Source: a bacterium
GTDB taxonomy: Bacteria > Patescibacteriota > Saccharimonadia > Saccharimonadales > UBA4665
NCBI GenBank assembly: GCA_021788675.1
Contig: JAJYKI010000013.1
Span: forward strand, 1 to 11,691
Length of the DNA: 11,691 nt
Reading direction: 5' to 3'
The notes under the pieces are model-generated. The model saw nothing but the letters and a program-made list of their open reading frames with translations, made no database searches and was not told where the DNA came from. The position numbers were made by a program, and so were the translations under genes. Numbering within the stretch: the stretch's first letter is position 1; every line of letters begins with the position of its first letter. Of this stretch, positions 1 through 7,210 are shown piece by piece.

Positions 1-306
1 AAAGAGACCGGCTTCGAAGATGGTCTGCTAAAAGAGACACGGGACAGTGAAGGAAAGGCTGGCAACAGCCCCGATCATCAAACGTTCCAGTCCGAAGTAG
101 GGTCAAGCCCGGCCTTCTTGCCAAATAACTATCCGGTTGAATCAAGCCCCGCACCATATTTGTCGAATCCGCAACCAGCGCCACTCAGGGCCACTCCCTC
201 GACTGGCGACTCTCGAAAAACGCTTATTATCAATGTCGCCCTGGCCTTACTCGCGGTGCTAATAATCATCTTCATTGTTTGGCTTTTGCTTAAGTCTCGA
301 GCCTGA
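1..306 (+). CDS. C-terminal part of a tail-anchored protein of unknown function (5' end outside window)
   Basis: The frame is open from base 1 to the TGA at 304-306, so this is probably the end of a longer gene. A TTG at 118 could serve as a start, but nothing supports it and the frame continues upstream. About 101 codons are visible. The first ~70 residues are polar, rich in Pro, Ser, Gly and Asn (for example VESSPAPYLSNPQPAPL), and look like a disordered linker. Visible residues ~74-97 form one strongly hydrophobic helix (IINVALALLAVLIIIFIVWLLL), followed by KSRA and the stop. This gives a C-terminal membrane anchor with a short basic tail, so the bulk of the protein would lie on the other side of the membrane from that tail. 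I do not recognise the family. It precedes trhO by 18 bases. Confidence 0.7.
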   Translation, partial: KETGFEDGLLKETRDSEGKAGNSPDHQTFQSEVGSSPAFLPNNYPVESSPAPYLSNPQPAPLRATPSTGDSRKTLIINVALALLAVLIIIFIVWLLLKSRA

Positions 307-315
307 CGTTATACT
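286..315 (+). promoter_or_regulatory. sigma70-type promoter for trhO, close to the start codon
   Basis: TTGCTT (286-291) and TATACT (310-315) are separated by 18 bases. The -35 box lies inside the end of the preceding gene. Only nine bases separate the -10 box from the ATG at 325, so transcription would begin within a few bases of the start codon. No Shine-Dalgarno sequence is present between them. Confidence 0.5.
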
Positions 316-324
316 ATCTAAACC

Positions 325-1206
325 ATGCAGAAAATAATCCTTTTTTATAAATTTACGCCACTCAAAGACCCTGAGGTGGTTAAGTTGTGGCAAAAAAACT
401 TATGTGAGAGTCTAGGGCTCAGGGGCAGGGTTATTGTAGCTACCCAAGGCATTAACGGAACGCTCGGTGGGGACATCAAAGACCTGAAGGCGTACATCCG
501 TCAGACCAAACTGCATCCCGGACTAAAGGATATTGTCTTTAAATGGAGTGATGGTAAACGCGAGGACTTCCCCAGATTAAGCGTAAAAGTCAGACCTGAA
601 TTGGTAGCATTTAACGCCGCCGACAAAATAAAAGTTGACTCTAAAGGCGTAGTTGGGGGCGGGCAACATCTTAAACCCGAACAGTTGCATGAACTGATGG
701 ATAAGCATAACGGCGAAGTTGTGTTCGTTGACGGGCGTAACGCTTGGGAAGCGTCAATCGGTAAATTTAAAAACGCTTTAGTTATGGATGTCGAGCACAG
801 TCGTGATTTTCCAGAGGCGATTGCCGATCCTAAATATGACTCCCTAAAAGACAAGCCGGTCGTAACTTACTGTACCGGCGGTATTCGCTGTGAAGTCTTG
901 TCCAAGCTCATGAAAGACGAAGGCTTTAAAGATGTCTACCAGCTCGACGGCGGCATTGTTAAATACCTGGAGGCTTACGGTGACGATGGGCTGTGGATAT
1001 GTTCGCTGTTCGTGTTTGATGAACGCATGAGCCTCAATGCCTCCGATCATACCCGTATAATCGGGGAGTGTACGCATTGCCAAAATAAAACCTCCAATTA
1101 TGTTAATTGCGCTAATAAAGCCTGCAACAAGCTGCTTTTAGCCTGCGAAAGTTGCGCGGGAGACGAGTTTTATTGCCGGATATGCCAACCAGAATTAGTA
1201 AGTTAG
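325..1206 (+). CDS. trhO: TrhO-type rhodanese, tRNA uridine(34) hydroxylase (UPF0176/YceA family)
   Basis: The product has 293 residues, in line with bacterial TrhO. The family hydroxylates wobble U34 to 5-hydroxyuridine in some tRNAs, in the cytoplasm, using oxygen. Residues 1-95 match the N-terminal domain, including VIVATQGINGTLGG (37-49). Residues ~115-220 are a rhodanese domain with VDGRNAWE (135-142) and the active-site loop CTGGIRCE, where C183 is the expected catalytic cysteine. The C-terminal tail has eight cysteines in pairs (249/252, 262/267, 274/277, 284/287), a pattern typical of this family and likely to bind metal. The start is ATG with no Shine-Dalgarno site, but a TATACT box lies nine bases upstream. 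The family call is firm; the substrate is inferred from characterised members. Confidence 0.93.
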   Translation: MQKIILFYKFTPLKDPEVVKLWQKNLCESLGLRGRVIVATQGINGTLGGDIKDLKAYIRQTKLHPGLKDIVFKWSDGKREDFPRLSVKVRPELVAFNAADKIKVDSKGVVGGGQHLKPEQLHELMDKHNGEVVFVDGRNAWEASIGKFKNALVMDVEHSRDFPEAIADPKYDSLKDKPVVTYCTGGIRCEVLSKLMKDEGFKDVYQLDGGIVKYLEAYGDDGLWICSLFVFDERMSLNASDHTRIIGECTHCQNKTSNYVNCANKACNKLLLACESCAGDEFYCRICQPELVS

Positions 1207-1215
1207 AATATAATA

Positions 1216-1243
1216 TTGCAAGAACGCAAAAATAGTGTATAAT
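1216..1243 (+). promoter_or_regulatory. strong sigma70-type promoter for the gene at 1254
   Basis: TTGCAA (1216-1221) is followed after 16 bases by a perfect TATAAT (1238-1243). Ten bases separate it from the ATG at 1254, so the expected transcript start (~1250) leaves a leader of only a few bases. No Shine-Dalgarno sequence is present. A second TATAAT at 1209-1214 has no matching -35 box. Confidence 0.6.
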
Positions 1244-1253
1244 ATCTGATACT

Positions 1254-2021
1254 ATGAGTAAAGAAATTATATCTGAAAACCCGCAGCCTATAACTATAGA
1301 CCGAGTTCCTTATACGGATGACGAATATAAACCGAGACATAGAGCCAAACGAATAGTTAGAACGTTTTTGGCAGGCCTGGTGCTTGCCGGCGCAGGCTAT
1401 GTTGGTTATAAGTTAGATAAACGAGATAATTTAGTTAAAAACGCTCAAAAAACCGAAAACGCGCTTATTCAAAACGATTTAAAGAATGGCACTAAAGTTG
1501 CTAATGTAGTCGCAAAAGTAGCAGCAGGCGTCAACGAGCGGAGTACACCATCCCAGATAAACAATTATGGCGGGCCTTTAAGTCCAATCTTGCCCTATGA
1601 AGGCAATACCGCCGCTACGGTCGCTAAAAATTCTACATTGTTTATTAAAGACCCTAGTTTTTTTGTTGCCAAAGACGGCGATACCTATATGGAATTCCAG
1701 TACGGCAACGGTTCACACGTTAATGCTAAAAAGCGTGAAAGCGTCGCTCAGATTGCTCAACAAACTTTTTATATAGACGTCAGTCAGGTTGAAAACCAAC
1801 AAAGTGTATATCATAAAAAGTTGATTGAGTTCATTACTCCCGATGGCCGGACGTCTGCTACTATACCGGAGCACCTGCAATACCAAAAAGCTGTTTACGA
1901 CTGGGCCGGTCAATTGGTTAGCGGTAATCTTAAAGATACCGGAGTTGTTGATTATGCCTTTGAGGCATCAAATTCGGTCGCTAAAGACTTCGGCAATTTA
2001 GTCGGCAACCCTAATCTGTAG
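1254..2021 (+). CDS. membrane-anchored protein of unknown function
   Basis: The product has 255 residues and I do not recognise a family. Residues 1-33 are polar and end in a basic patch (RHRAKR, ~28-33). Residues ~34-53 form one Ala/Gly-rich hydrophobic helix (FLAGLVLAGAGYVGYKL), then a Lys/Asp-rich stretch follows. By the positive-inside rule the N terminus is cytoplasmic and the ~200-residue remainder is outside. That outer part begins with a low-complexity Asn/Ala/Lys stretch (~60-115) and then seems folded, with alternating polar/hydrophobic segments (~125-245). No cysteine, catalytic motif or lipobox is visible. A good promoter sits directly upstream, and uvrC begins 24 bases after the stop, also with its own -10-like box, so this may be a single-gene unit. 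Confidence 0.85.
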   Translation: MSKEIISENPQPITIDRVPYTDDEYKPRHRAKRIVRTFLAGLVLAGAGYVGYKLDKRDNLVKNAQKTENALIQNDLKNGTKVANVVAKVAAGVNERSTPSQINNYGGPLSPILPYEGNTAATVAKNSTLFIKDPSFFVAKDGDTYMEFQYGNGSHVNAKKRESVAQIAQQTFYIDVSQVENQQSVYHKKLIEFITPDGRTSATIPEHLQYQKAVYDWAGQLVSGNLKDTGVVDYAFEASNSVAKDFGNLVGNPNL

Positions 2022-2033
2022 TCATTTCTAGGT

Positions 2034-2039
2034 TAAAAT
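2034..2039 (+). promoter_or_regulatory. -10-like box just before uvrC
   Basis: TAAAAT lies six bases before the GTG start at 2046. I see no convincing -35 box. No Shine-Dalgarno site separates it from the start codon, which fits the pattern seen before trhO and the gene at 1254. Taken alone it is weak. Confidence 0.35.
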
Positions 2040-2045
2040 AATAGG

Positions 2046-3542
2046 GTGGAAGACAAGACTGAAGCCTTAGTTAAGAAAATCAGAAGCCTGCCGATGCAGC
2101 CGGGTGTCTATTTCTATAAGGATAAATCCGGCGAAATAATTTATATCGGTAAAGCCGCCAAACTCAAAAACCGGGTCAGGCAGTACTTTCAGAAGACCCG
2201 TTACCGAGATCCGAAAACCGAGGCTCTGGTCAGAGAGATTGCCGATTTGGAATGGATGGTCGTTGACAGCGAGATTGACGCTTTGTTTTTGGAAGCGGAA
2301 CAGATTCGGCGCTATCTGCCCAAATTCAACATCTTGTTGCGCGACGACAAAGCACTGGCTTACGTGCGCATCGATTATGATAGCGATTACCCGACGGTTA
2401 GTTTTACCAGGCGTCCGCTGGATGATGGTGCCAGATATTTCGGGCCCTATATGTCGATGAGCGCACTGCGTCAAGCGCTCAAGCTCTTGCGTCGGGTTTT
2501 CCCCTACGCCACTAAACGGCAACCGAATCAGAAACGTGCCAGCCTGCACTATTTCCTTGGTCTTGACCCCGGACTTGAAGACGGTCGCACCTCTCTGGAG
2601 GATTACCGGGCTAATTTACGTCGTCTGATGGACTATATGGCCGGAAAGCGCGTAAAGCTTATAAAAGAACTGGAACGGGACATGAATCGGGCTGCCAAAA
2701 GCCAGGATTTTGAACGGGCCGCTAAAATTCGCGATCAGCTGACCAGCCTAAAAAGGTTAAGTCAGCAAATTGTCTTTAGTGACAAGGAATTTAGTGATCT
2801 TAGCAAAGACCAGGCCTTAAGCGAGTTGGTAGATTTGCTTGGTTTGGATAAATACCCCAGGCGTATTGAAGGCTATGACATTTCCCATATGCAGGGCACT
2901 AACGTAGTTGCCAGCATGGTAGTGTTTACTAACGGCGTCAGCGACAAAACTGAGTATCGTAAGTTTAAGACAACCAAAGACGTTAACAATGATTTTCTAA
3001 ACATGAATGAAACACTGCGCCGCCGACTTAGCCCGAAACACGATAAGCACTGGCAGCTCCCGGATATAGTCTTGATCGATGGCGGCAAAGGCCAGTTGGA
3101 TGCGGCTATTAAGGCTCGCGATGAACGCGGACAGTATAGCATTCCGTTTATAGGGCTCGCTAAGCGTGAAGAACAGATTGTTGTCGACAATGAACTTAGC
3201 AATGTTAAAATTAACGCTGCCGTTCTGCAAAAGCTGGGCGGTTTTATTACTCCCAGTGAGCGCTTCACATTGATTAATCTCCCTAAGTCCAGCAATGTCA
3301 TCAAGCTCATGCAGCGCATAAGGGACGAAAGTCATCGTTTTGCCGTCAGCTACCACTCGACACTTAAGACCAAGCGCATGGTCGTGTCAATGCTCGACGA
3401 TGTCCCCGGCATTGGGCCGACGACAAGGAAAAAACTCCTCAAACATTTCGGCTCAGTAAATGCTATCAAGTCTGCCAGTGAAGCCGAATTGGTGGCTATA
3501 GTTGGTAAAGTCAAAGCTAAGTCCATCCGAAGCTGGCTTTAA
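2046..3542 (+). CDS. uvrC: UvrC, excinuclease ABC subunit C (short, cysteine-free form)
   Basis: UvrC makes both incisions around damaged bases in nucleotide excision repair, working with UvrA and UvrB in the cytoplasm. Domains in order: GIY-YIG nuclease at ~15-95 (GVY at 20-22, YIG at 33-35, R43, E83); UVR/UvrB-binding motif at ~204-238; RNase H-like nuclease with likely catalytic D278 (GYDISH), D345 (LIDGGKGQ) and H430 (RDESHRF); and a helix-hairpin-helix pair at ~446-495 (VPGIGPTTRKKLLKHFG). At 498 residues it is about 100 shorter than usual UvrC. The segment between GIY-YIG and UVR (~150-200) lacks the four cysteines known to hold a [4Fe-4S] cluster in UvrC, and the whole protein has no cysteine. 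Translation starts at GTG, without a Shine-Dalgarno site. All nuclease residues seem intact, so it should be functional. Confidence 0.96.
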   Translation: MEDKTEALVKKIRSLPMQPGVYFYKDKSGEIIYIGKAAKLKNRVRQYFQKTRYRDPKTEALVREIADLEWMVVDSEIDALFLEAEQIRRYLPKFNILLRDDKALAYVRIDYDSDYPTVSFTRRPLDDGARYFGPYMSMSALRQALKLLRRVFPYATKRQPNQKRASLHYFLGLDPGLEDGRTSLEDYRANLRRLMDYMAGKRVKLIKELERDMNRAAKSQDFERAAKIRDQLTSLKRLSQQIVFSDKEFSDLSKDQALSELVDLLGLDKYPRRIEGYDISHMQGTNVVASMVVFTNGVSDKTEYRKFKTTKDVNNDFLNMNETLRRRLSPKHDKHWQLPDIVLIDGGKGQLDAAIKARDERGQYSIPFIGLAKREEQIVVDNELSNVKINAAVLQKLGGFITPSERFTLINLPKSSNVIKLMQRIRDESHRFAVSYHSTLKTKRMVVSMLDDVPGIGPTTRKKLLKHFGSVNAIKSASEAELVAIVGKVKAKSIRSWL

Positions 3543-3559
3543 TCTGCTAAGCTATCTAA

Positions 3560-4786
3560 ATGAACAAACCAGACTTTGACAGCAATTTCTTTAAAAATAA
3601 CCGGGCTAATTTACGTCGCCATCTTAATACGGACGATCCGATTGTCATAACAGCCAACGGTCTTATACAGATGGGAGCGGATAGCAGCTATCCGTTTGTT
3701 CAGGATGCTAACTTCTGGTATCTGAGTGGAATTAACGACCCGGACATAATACTCGTAATGGACGGCGAGCGGGAGTTTTTAATCGCCCCGACACGTGAGG
3801 CTACCCGCGCAACCTTTGACGGACAGATTGATCAGACTTCGCTTACCAATTTGTCCGGTATTGGCGACGTACTCAATGAAGTGTCCGGCTGGAAGCGACT
3901 GGATGCGCTGGCGGAAAAGACTAAGCGCTTGGCAACCCTGGCGCCGGCACCGTCTTTTATTGAGCAGTATGGCATGTATGCCAATCCGGCCCGTTCAAGA
4001 CTGATTGATCGCATCAGGCGTCACGTCGAAGACATTCATCTTATGGATATCCGCCCGGAGATAGCCAGGCTCAGGATGATCAAGCAGGCTCCGGAGCTTG
4101 CGGCGCTTAAGCTGGCGATAGACATAACGACCGATACGCTCAAGGATGTCATGGCGGCTGCATCAGGCTATAGCTATGAATACGAGATTGAAGCCGATAT
4201 TTCGCGTGGATTCAGGTATAGGGGAGCCGATGGTCACGCTTTTGACCCGATAGTGGCCGGGGGCAAGCGGGCGTGTACACTGCACAATACCAGTAACAAT
4301 GCCGCGCTTGACAGTAGTGAGCTGGTTGTTATGGACGTAGGGGCGGCAGTCATGGGTTATGCGGCGGATATAACCCGTACGATGTCCGTGTCCAAGCCAA
4401 GTCCACGCCAGCAAGATGTCTTTCGGGCTGTCCGGGCCGCGCATGCTTATGCAATGAGTCTTATTAAACCGGGTACCAAGCTTAAGACGTATGAAGACAA
4501 GGTAATGCGTTTTATAGGCAGCGAGCTGAAGACGCTGGGACTGATCAAGAACCTGAAAGAAACCGAAGTGCGTCGTTATTTTCCGCACGCGACATCTCAT
4601 TTCATAGGTCTAAATGTTCATGACGTCGGCGATTACCAGATGCCCTTAAAGCCGGGCATGGTATTAACTGTCGAGCCGGGTATTTATATACCCGAAGAAG
4701 GCATCGGGGTCAGGATAGAAGACGATGTCCTAGTAACGCCTGACGGAGTTAAGTCATTAAGCGCCGGCTTGCCGGTTAAGCTTTAG
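3560..4786 (+). CDS. pepP: Xaa-Pro aminopeptidase, metallopeptidase family M24B
   Basis: This enzyme removes N-terminal residues that precede proline, completing peptide breakdown in the cytoplasm. It has 408 residues, slightly shorter than E. coli PepP (~440). Residues ~5-150 match the N-terminal aminopeptidase P domain (FWYLSGINDPD). Residues ~175-400 are the 'pita-bread' catalytic domain. The five expected dimetal ligands are all present: D259 (VMDVGA), D270 (YAADITRT), H347 (ATSHFIGL), E372 (TVEPGIYI) and E387 (VRIEDDV). H242 and H354 fit the accessory histidines. It starts 17 bases after uvrC, without a Shine-Dalgarno site. A possible TAAGCT box (3548-3553) precedes the ATG by six bases. 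It could act with the peptide-binding protein at 5418, but that is inference. Confidence 0.93.
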   Translation: MNKPDFDSNFFKNNRANLRRHLNTDDPIVITANGLIQMGADSSYPFVQDANFWYLSGINDPDIILVMDGEREFLIAPTREATRATFDGQIDQTSLTNLSGIGDVLNEVSGWKRLDALAEKTKRLATLAPAPSFIEQYGMYANPARSRLIDRIRRHVEDIHLMDIRPEIARLRMIKQAPELAALKLAIDITTDTLKDVMAAASGYSYEYEIEADISRGFRYRGADGHAFDPIVAGGKRACTLHNTSNNAALDSSELVVMDVGAAVMGYAADITRTMSVSKPSPRQQDVFRAVRAAHAYAMSLIKPGTKLKTYEDKVMRFIGSELKTLGLIKNLKETEVRRYFPHATSHFIGLNVHDVGDYQMPLKPGMVLTVEPGIYIPEEGIGVRIEDDVLVTPDGVKSLSAGLPVKL

Positions 4787-4797
4787 TCCAATACAAT
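4769..4797 (+). promoter_or_regulatory. sigma70-type promoter for the holin-like gene and secG
   Basis: TTGCCG (4769-4774) and TACAAT (4792-4797) are separated by 17 bases. The -35 box lies in the final codons of the aminopeptidase gene. Eleven bases separate the -10 box from the ATG at 4809, so the leader would be only about five bases long, with no Shine-Dalgarno site. Confidence 0.5.
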
Positions 4798-4808
4798 GTA
4801 AGATTAGT

Positions 4809-5165
4809 ATGCCCAAACCTATCCTTAGATTAGCTTTGCGTTGGTTGGTGTCCAGTCTCGGACTTTGGATAGCCGCTAATCTGCTATCCACCAACATTAC
4901 CTATAAAAGCGTTTATGTAATTATCGTCGCCGGTCTGATCCTGGCCATCATCAATACTATCATTAAGCCGATTTTGATAATTTTATCCTTGCCCGCGATT
5001 GTTGTAACACTCGGGCTGTTCATGGTTATCATTAACGGTCTGACGGTCTATCTCGCCAGCCGGCTATACACACCGCTTCATATAACGAATTTCTGGGCCG
5101 CCATATTTGCCGGGATAGTCATCGGGCTGGTAAACTATTTAGTAGGCGCAATTATAGAGAAGTGA
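4809..5165 (+). CDS. four-helix membrane protein, phage holin 4 superfamily / YvlD-like (PF04020 type)
   Basis: The product has 118 residues and is almost entirely hydrophobic, with four predicted membrane helices at ~8-25, 34-52, 56-80 and 94-115. The loop NTIIKPILIILSLPAIVVT (45-63), followed by LGLFMVIINGLTVYLASR, matches the characteristic core of the YvlD/phage_holin_4 family (Ile/Arg-Pro, then LP, then LGLF.. IN). Despite the family name, most members are chromosomal bacterial membrane proteins with no shown lysis role, and no phage genes lie nearby. The size fits the family. secG starts 12 bases downstream and is probably on the same transcript. The family call is good; the function is unknown. 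Confidence 0.85.
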   Translation: MPKPILRLALRWLVSSLGLWIAANLLSTNITYKSVYVIIVAGLILAIINTIIKPILIILSLPAIVVTLGLFMVIINGLTVYLASRLYTPLHITNFWAAIFAGIVIGLVNYLVGAIIEK

Positions 5166-5177
5166 GGTTTTATAATA

Positions 5178-5390
5178 ATGAGCATTTATAACTACATAGC
5201 ACTGGGAGCCATGCTCTTGATGTCGATCTTAATCCTGGTCCAAACCAGAGGTGCTTCCTTGGGTGCCGGTTTGGGCGGAGCCGGAGAGGTTAACACGCAA
5301 CGACGCGGAACCGAAAAAACCATTTTCCAGCTGACAATCATATCCGCCACGATATTCGCCCTGGCGCTTATTTTTGGCGCTATCGGCTAA
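5178..5390 (+). CDS. secG: SecG, preprotein translocase subunit
   Basis: SecG is a small membrane partner of SecYE that helps protein export. The 70-residue product has two membrane helices (~4-21 and ~50-69) joined by a Gly-rich loop. The typical SecG signature is present: LVQTRGASLGAGLGG (21-35), a following polar segment with RRGTEK, and a second helix. A GAGG at 5164-5167, partly inside the upstream stop region, lies ten bases before the ATG. This is one of the few genes here with a plausible Shine-Dalgarno site, which fits translation from within an operon rather than from the first start codon. A TATAAT at 5171-5176 is too close to the ATG to place a transcript start before it. Confidence 0.93.
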   Translation: MSIYNYIALGAMLLMSILILVQTRGASLGAGLGGAGEVNTQRRGTEKTIFQLTIISATIFALALIFGAIG

Positions 5391-5417
5391 AGCTTGATTT
5401 AATCACAACTATCACCT

Positions 5418-7196
5418 ATGCCATACAAAAAAATGCGCAAGCTGCTACACCGCAGGCAGAGTCAGGCGAGGGATTTTTCACAAACCGCAGAAGTCAATAT
5501 CGACCGGTTTTTATTCGGCCGGTTTGAGCATCTTTTATTAGTAAAACGGTTTGTGGGCGGTTGGGTGCTTTTATGGCTGCTCTTAGCTTTAATGACCGGT
5601 ATCGAGCTTGCCAATCTTAGCCCCTATTACCAGAGTGTTGAAGCAGTGCCCGGTGGCATATACAGTGAGGGAATTTTGGGTACGATGACTAACGTCAACC
5701 CGATTTACGCGACCAATCCGGTAGATACCAGCTTATCGCATCTCTTATTCGCCGGGTTATTTACGCATAACGCCCAAAATAATCTGGTCGGTTGTCTGGC
5801 GAGCGGCTATAGCATCGACAAATCGGATACCGTTTATACTGTAAAACTAAAGCACGGTTTAACTTGGCAGGACGGTCGACCATTGACGGCAGCCGACGTT
5901 GTTTTTACTTATGACATGATTCAAAATCCTGACTCTCAGTCGCCGCTTTATTCAAGCTGGCAGGGCATAAAAGTTAATGCGCCAAATTCTTACACCGTGA
6001 CTTTTACTCTACCTAACCCGCTGGCATCTTTTCCTTACAATCTGACAACTGGAATTTTACCGCAGCACATTCTCGGTTCTATCGCCCCGTCTGATCTGCG
6101 CAACGCCTCTTTTAACACGAACAACCCGATTGGAGCCGGGCCGTTCATGTGGCACGCACTTCAGGTTAGTGGTGATACGCCACAAAATGCCAGTGAGCAA
6201 ATCGCCCTTTTGCCTTTTAGGAATTACGTACTTGGCCGGCCGAAGTTAAGCGAGTTTATCGTCAATGCATTCGCAGACAATAGCCAGCTACTAAATGCGT
6301 TTAAGAGCGGTCAATTGACAGCCATGACGGGTATCGATGCCGTACCGGGTTTTATAAAAGCTAATCCGATTTACCAGGTTCACAGCCGTCTGTTAACGGT
6401 TGGAGATTATGTCTTCTTTAAGACTAATAGCGGTGTTTTAAGTGACGCGACGGTCAGGCAGGCCTTGGTAATGGCGGCCGACCCTGCGGCAATCATTGCC
6501 CGGCTCGGCTATTTCACTTTTCCGGTCAACGAGCCGTTGCTCATAGGGCAACTGGCATATAACCCCAAATATGCACAATCGACTAATAAGCTCGCTACGG
6601 CGCAGAGTCAACTTGCGCAAGCCGGCTGGACAAAAGCTAAAAACGGGATTCTTGAGAAAAATAATCAACCCCTAAGTTTTAATCTAGTCGCAACCGATAC
6701 GCCCGAAAACCGTCTGGTTGCCGGCATGCTTAAACAGCAGTGGCTAGCTTTAGGAGCCAGCGTGCAATTAATTTTTGAATCATCCAGCACTTATACGACA
6801 ACTTTGGAAGGCCATTCATACGACTCGACCTTAAACGGCATATCCATTGGTAACGATCCCGACGTATTCGTGTATTGGGATAAATCACAATTCGACCCCC
6901 GTTCATCGAATCTTAACTTCTCCGATTACAGTAGTAACAGCGCCAGTCAGGCCCTGGAAGCCGGCCGAACAAGGCTCGATCCGAAACTGAGAGTTATTAA
7001 ATACCAACCGTTTTTAGCCGATTGGCAAAAGGATGCCCCGGCTCTTGGTTTGTTCCAGCCGCGCTTCATCTATATAACCAATGGTCCGGTCTATGGTATG
7101 GGGAGCCATGTAATCAATGCTCCTTATGATCGTTTTGACAATGTTCAGAACTGGGAAATATTGCGCTCGGCCGTGACCGATTTGAAGCAAAACTAA
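5418..7196 (+). CDS. membrane-anchored ABC-type peptide-binding protein (SBP family 5, OppA/DppA type)
   Basis: The product has 592 residues. Residues ~85-560 match the family 5 extracellular solute-binding fold, with the signature HGLTWQDGRPLTAADVVFTY at ~146-165 and NPIGAGPFMW further on. Such proteins capture oligopeptides or similar ligands for an ABC importer. The N terminus is unusual: there is no lipoprotein Cys box and no short signal peptide. Instead ~44 polar, strongly basic residues (MPYKKMRKLLHRRQSQ...) precede one hydrophobic helix at ~45-65, which suggests a cytoplasmic tail and a permanent membrane anchor. No permease or ATPase gene lies in the window, so the transporter partner is unknown. 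It follows secG by 27 bases and has no clear Shine-Dalgarno site; TTTAAT at 5398-5403 is a weak -10 candidate. Confidence 0.9.
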   Translation: MPYKKMRKLLHRRQSQARDFSQTAEVNIDRFLFGRFEHLLLVKRFVGGWVLLWLLLALMTGIELANLSPYYQSVEAVPGGIYSEGILGTMTNVNPIYATNPVDTSLSHLLFAGLFTHNAQNNLVGCLASGYSIDKSDTVYTVKLKHGLTWQDGRPLTAADVVFTYDMIQNPDSQSPLYSSWQGIKVNAPNSYTVTFTLPNPLASFPYNLTTGILPQHILGSIAPSDLRNASFNTNNPIGAGPFMWHALQVSGDTPQNASEQIALLPFRNYVLGRPKLSEFIVNAFADNSQLLNAFKSGQLTAMTGIDAVPGFIKANPIYQVHSRLLTVGDYVFFKTNSGVLSDATVRQALVMAADPAAIIARLGYFTFPVNEPLLIGQLAYNPKYAQSTNKLATAQSQLAQAGWTKAKNGILEKNNQPLSFNLVATDTPENRLVAGMLKQQWLALGASVQLIFESSSTYTTTLEGHSYDSTLNGISIGNDPDVFVYWDKSQFDPRSSNLNFSDYSSNSASQALEAGRTRLDPKLRVIKYQPFLADWQKDAPALGLFQPRFIYITNGPVYGMGSHVINAPYDRFDNVQNWEILRSAVTDLKQN

Positions 7197-7210
7197 CAAT
7201 CTAGGATTAT

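Noticed and set aside
501..1083. Minus-strand open frames opposite trhO
   Set aside because: They mirror a well-conserved plus-strand gene and show no family resemblance or start signals.
2067..3356. Several long minus-strand open frames opposite uvrC
   Set aside because: The plus strand encodes a full-length UvrC with intact motifs; the opposite frames are by-products of its codon use.
4809..5165. Prophage or lysis cassette suggested by the holin-like gene
   Set aside because: The protein belongs to the YvlD-type chromosomal group, and no endolysin, integrase or structural phage gene is present nearby.
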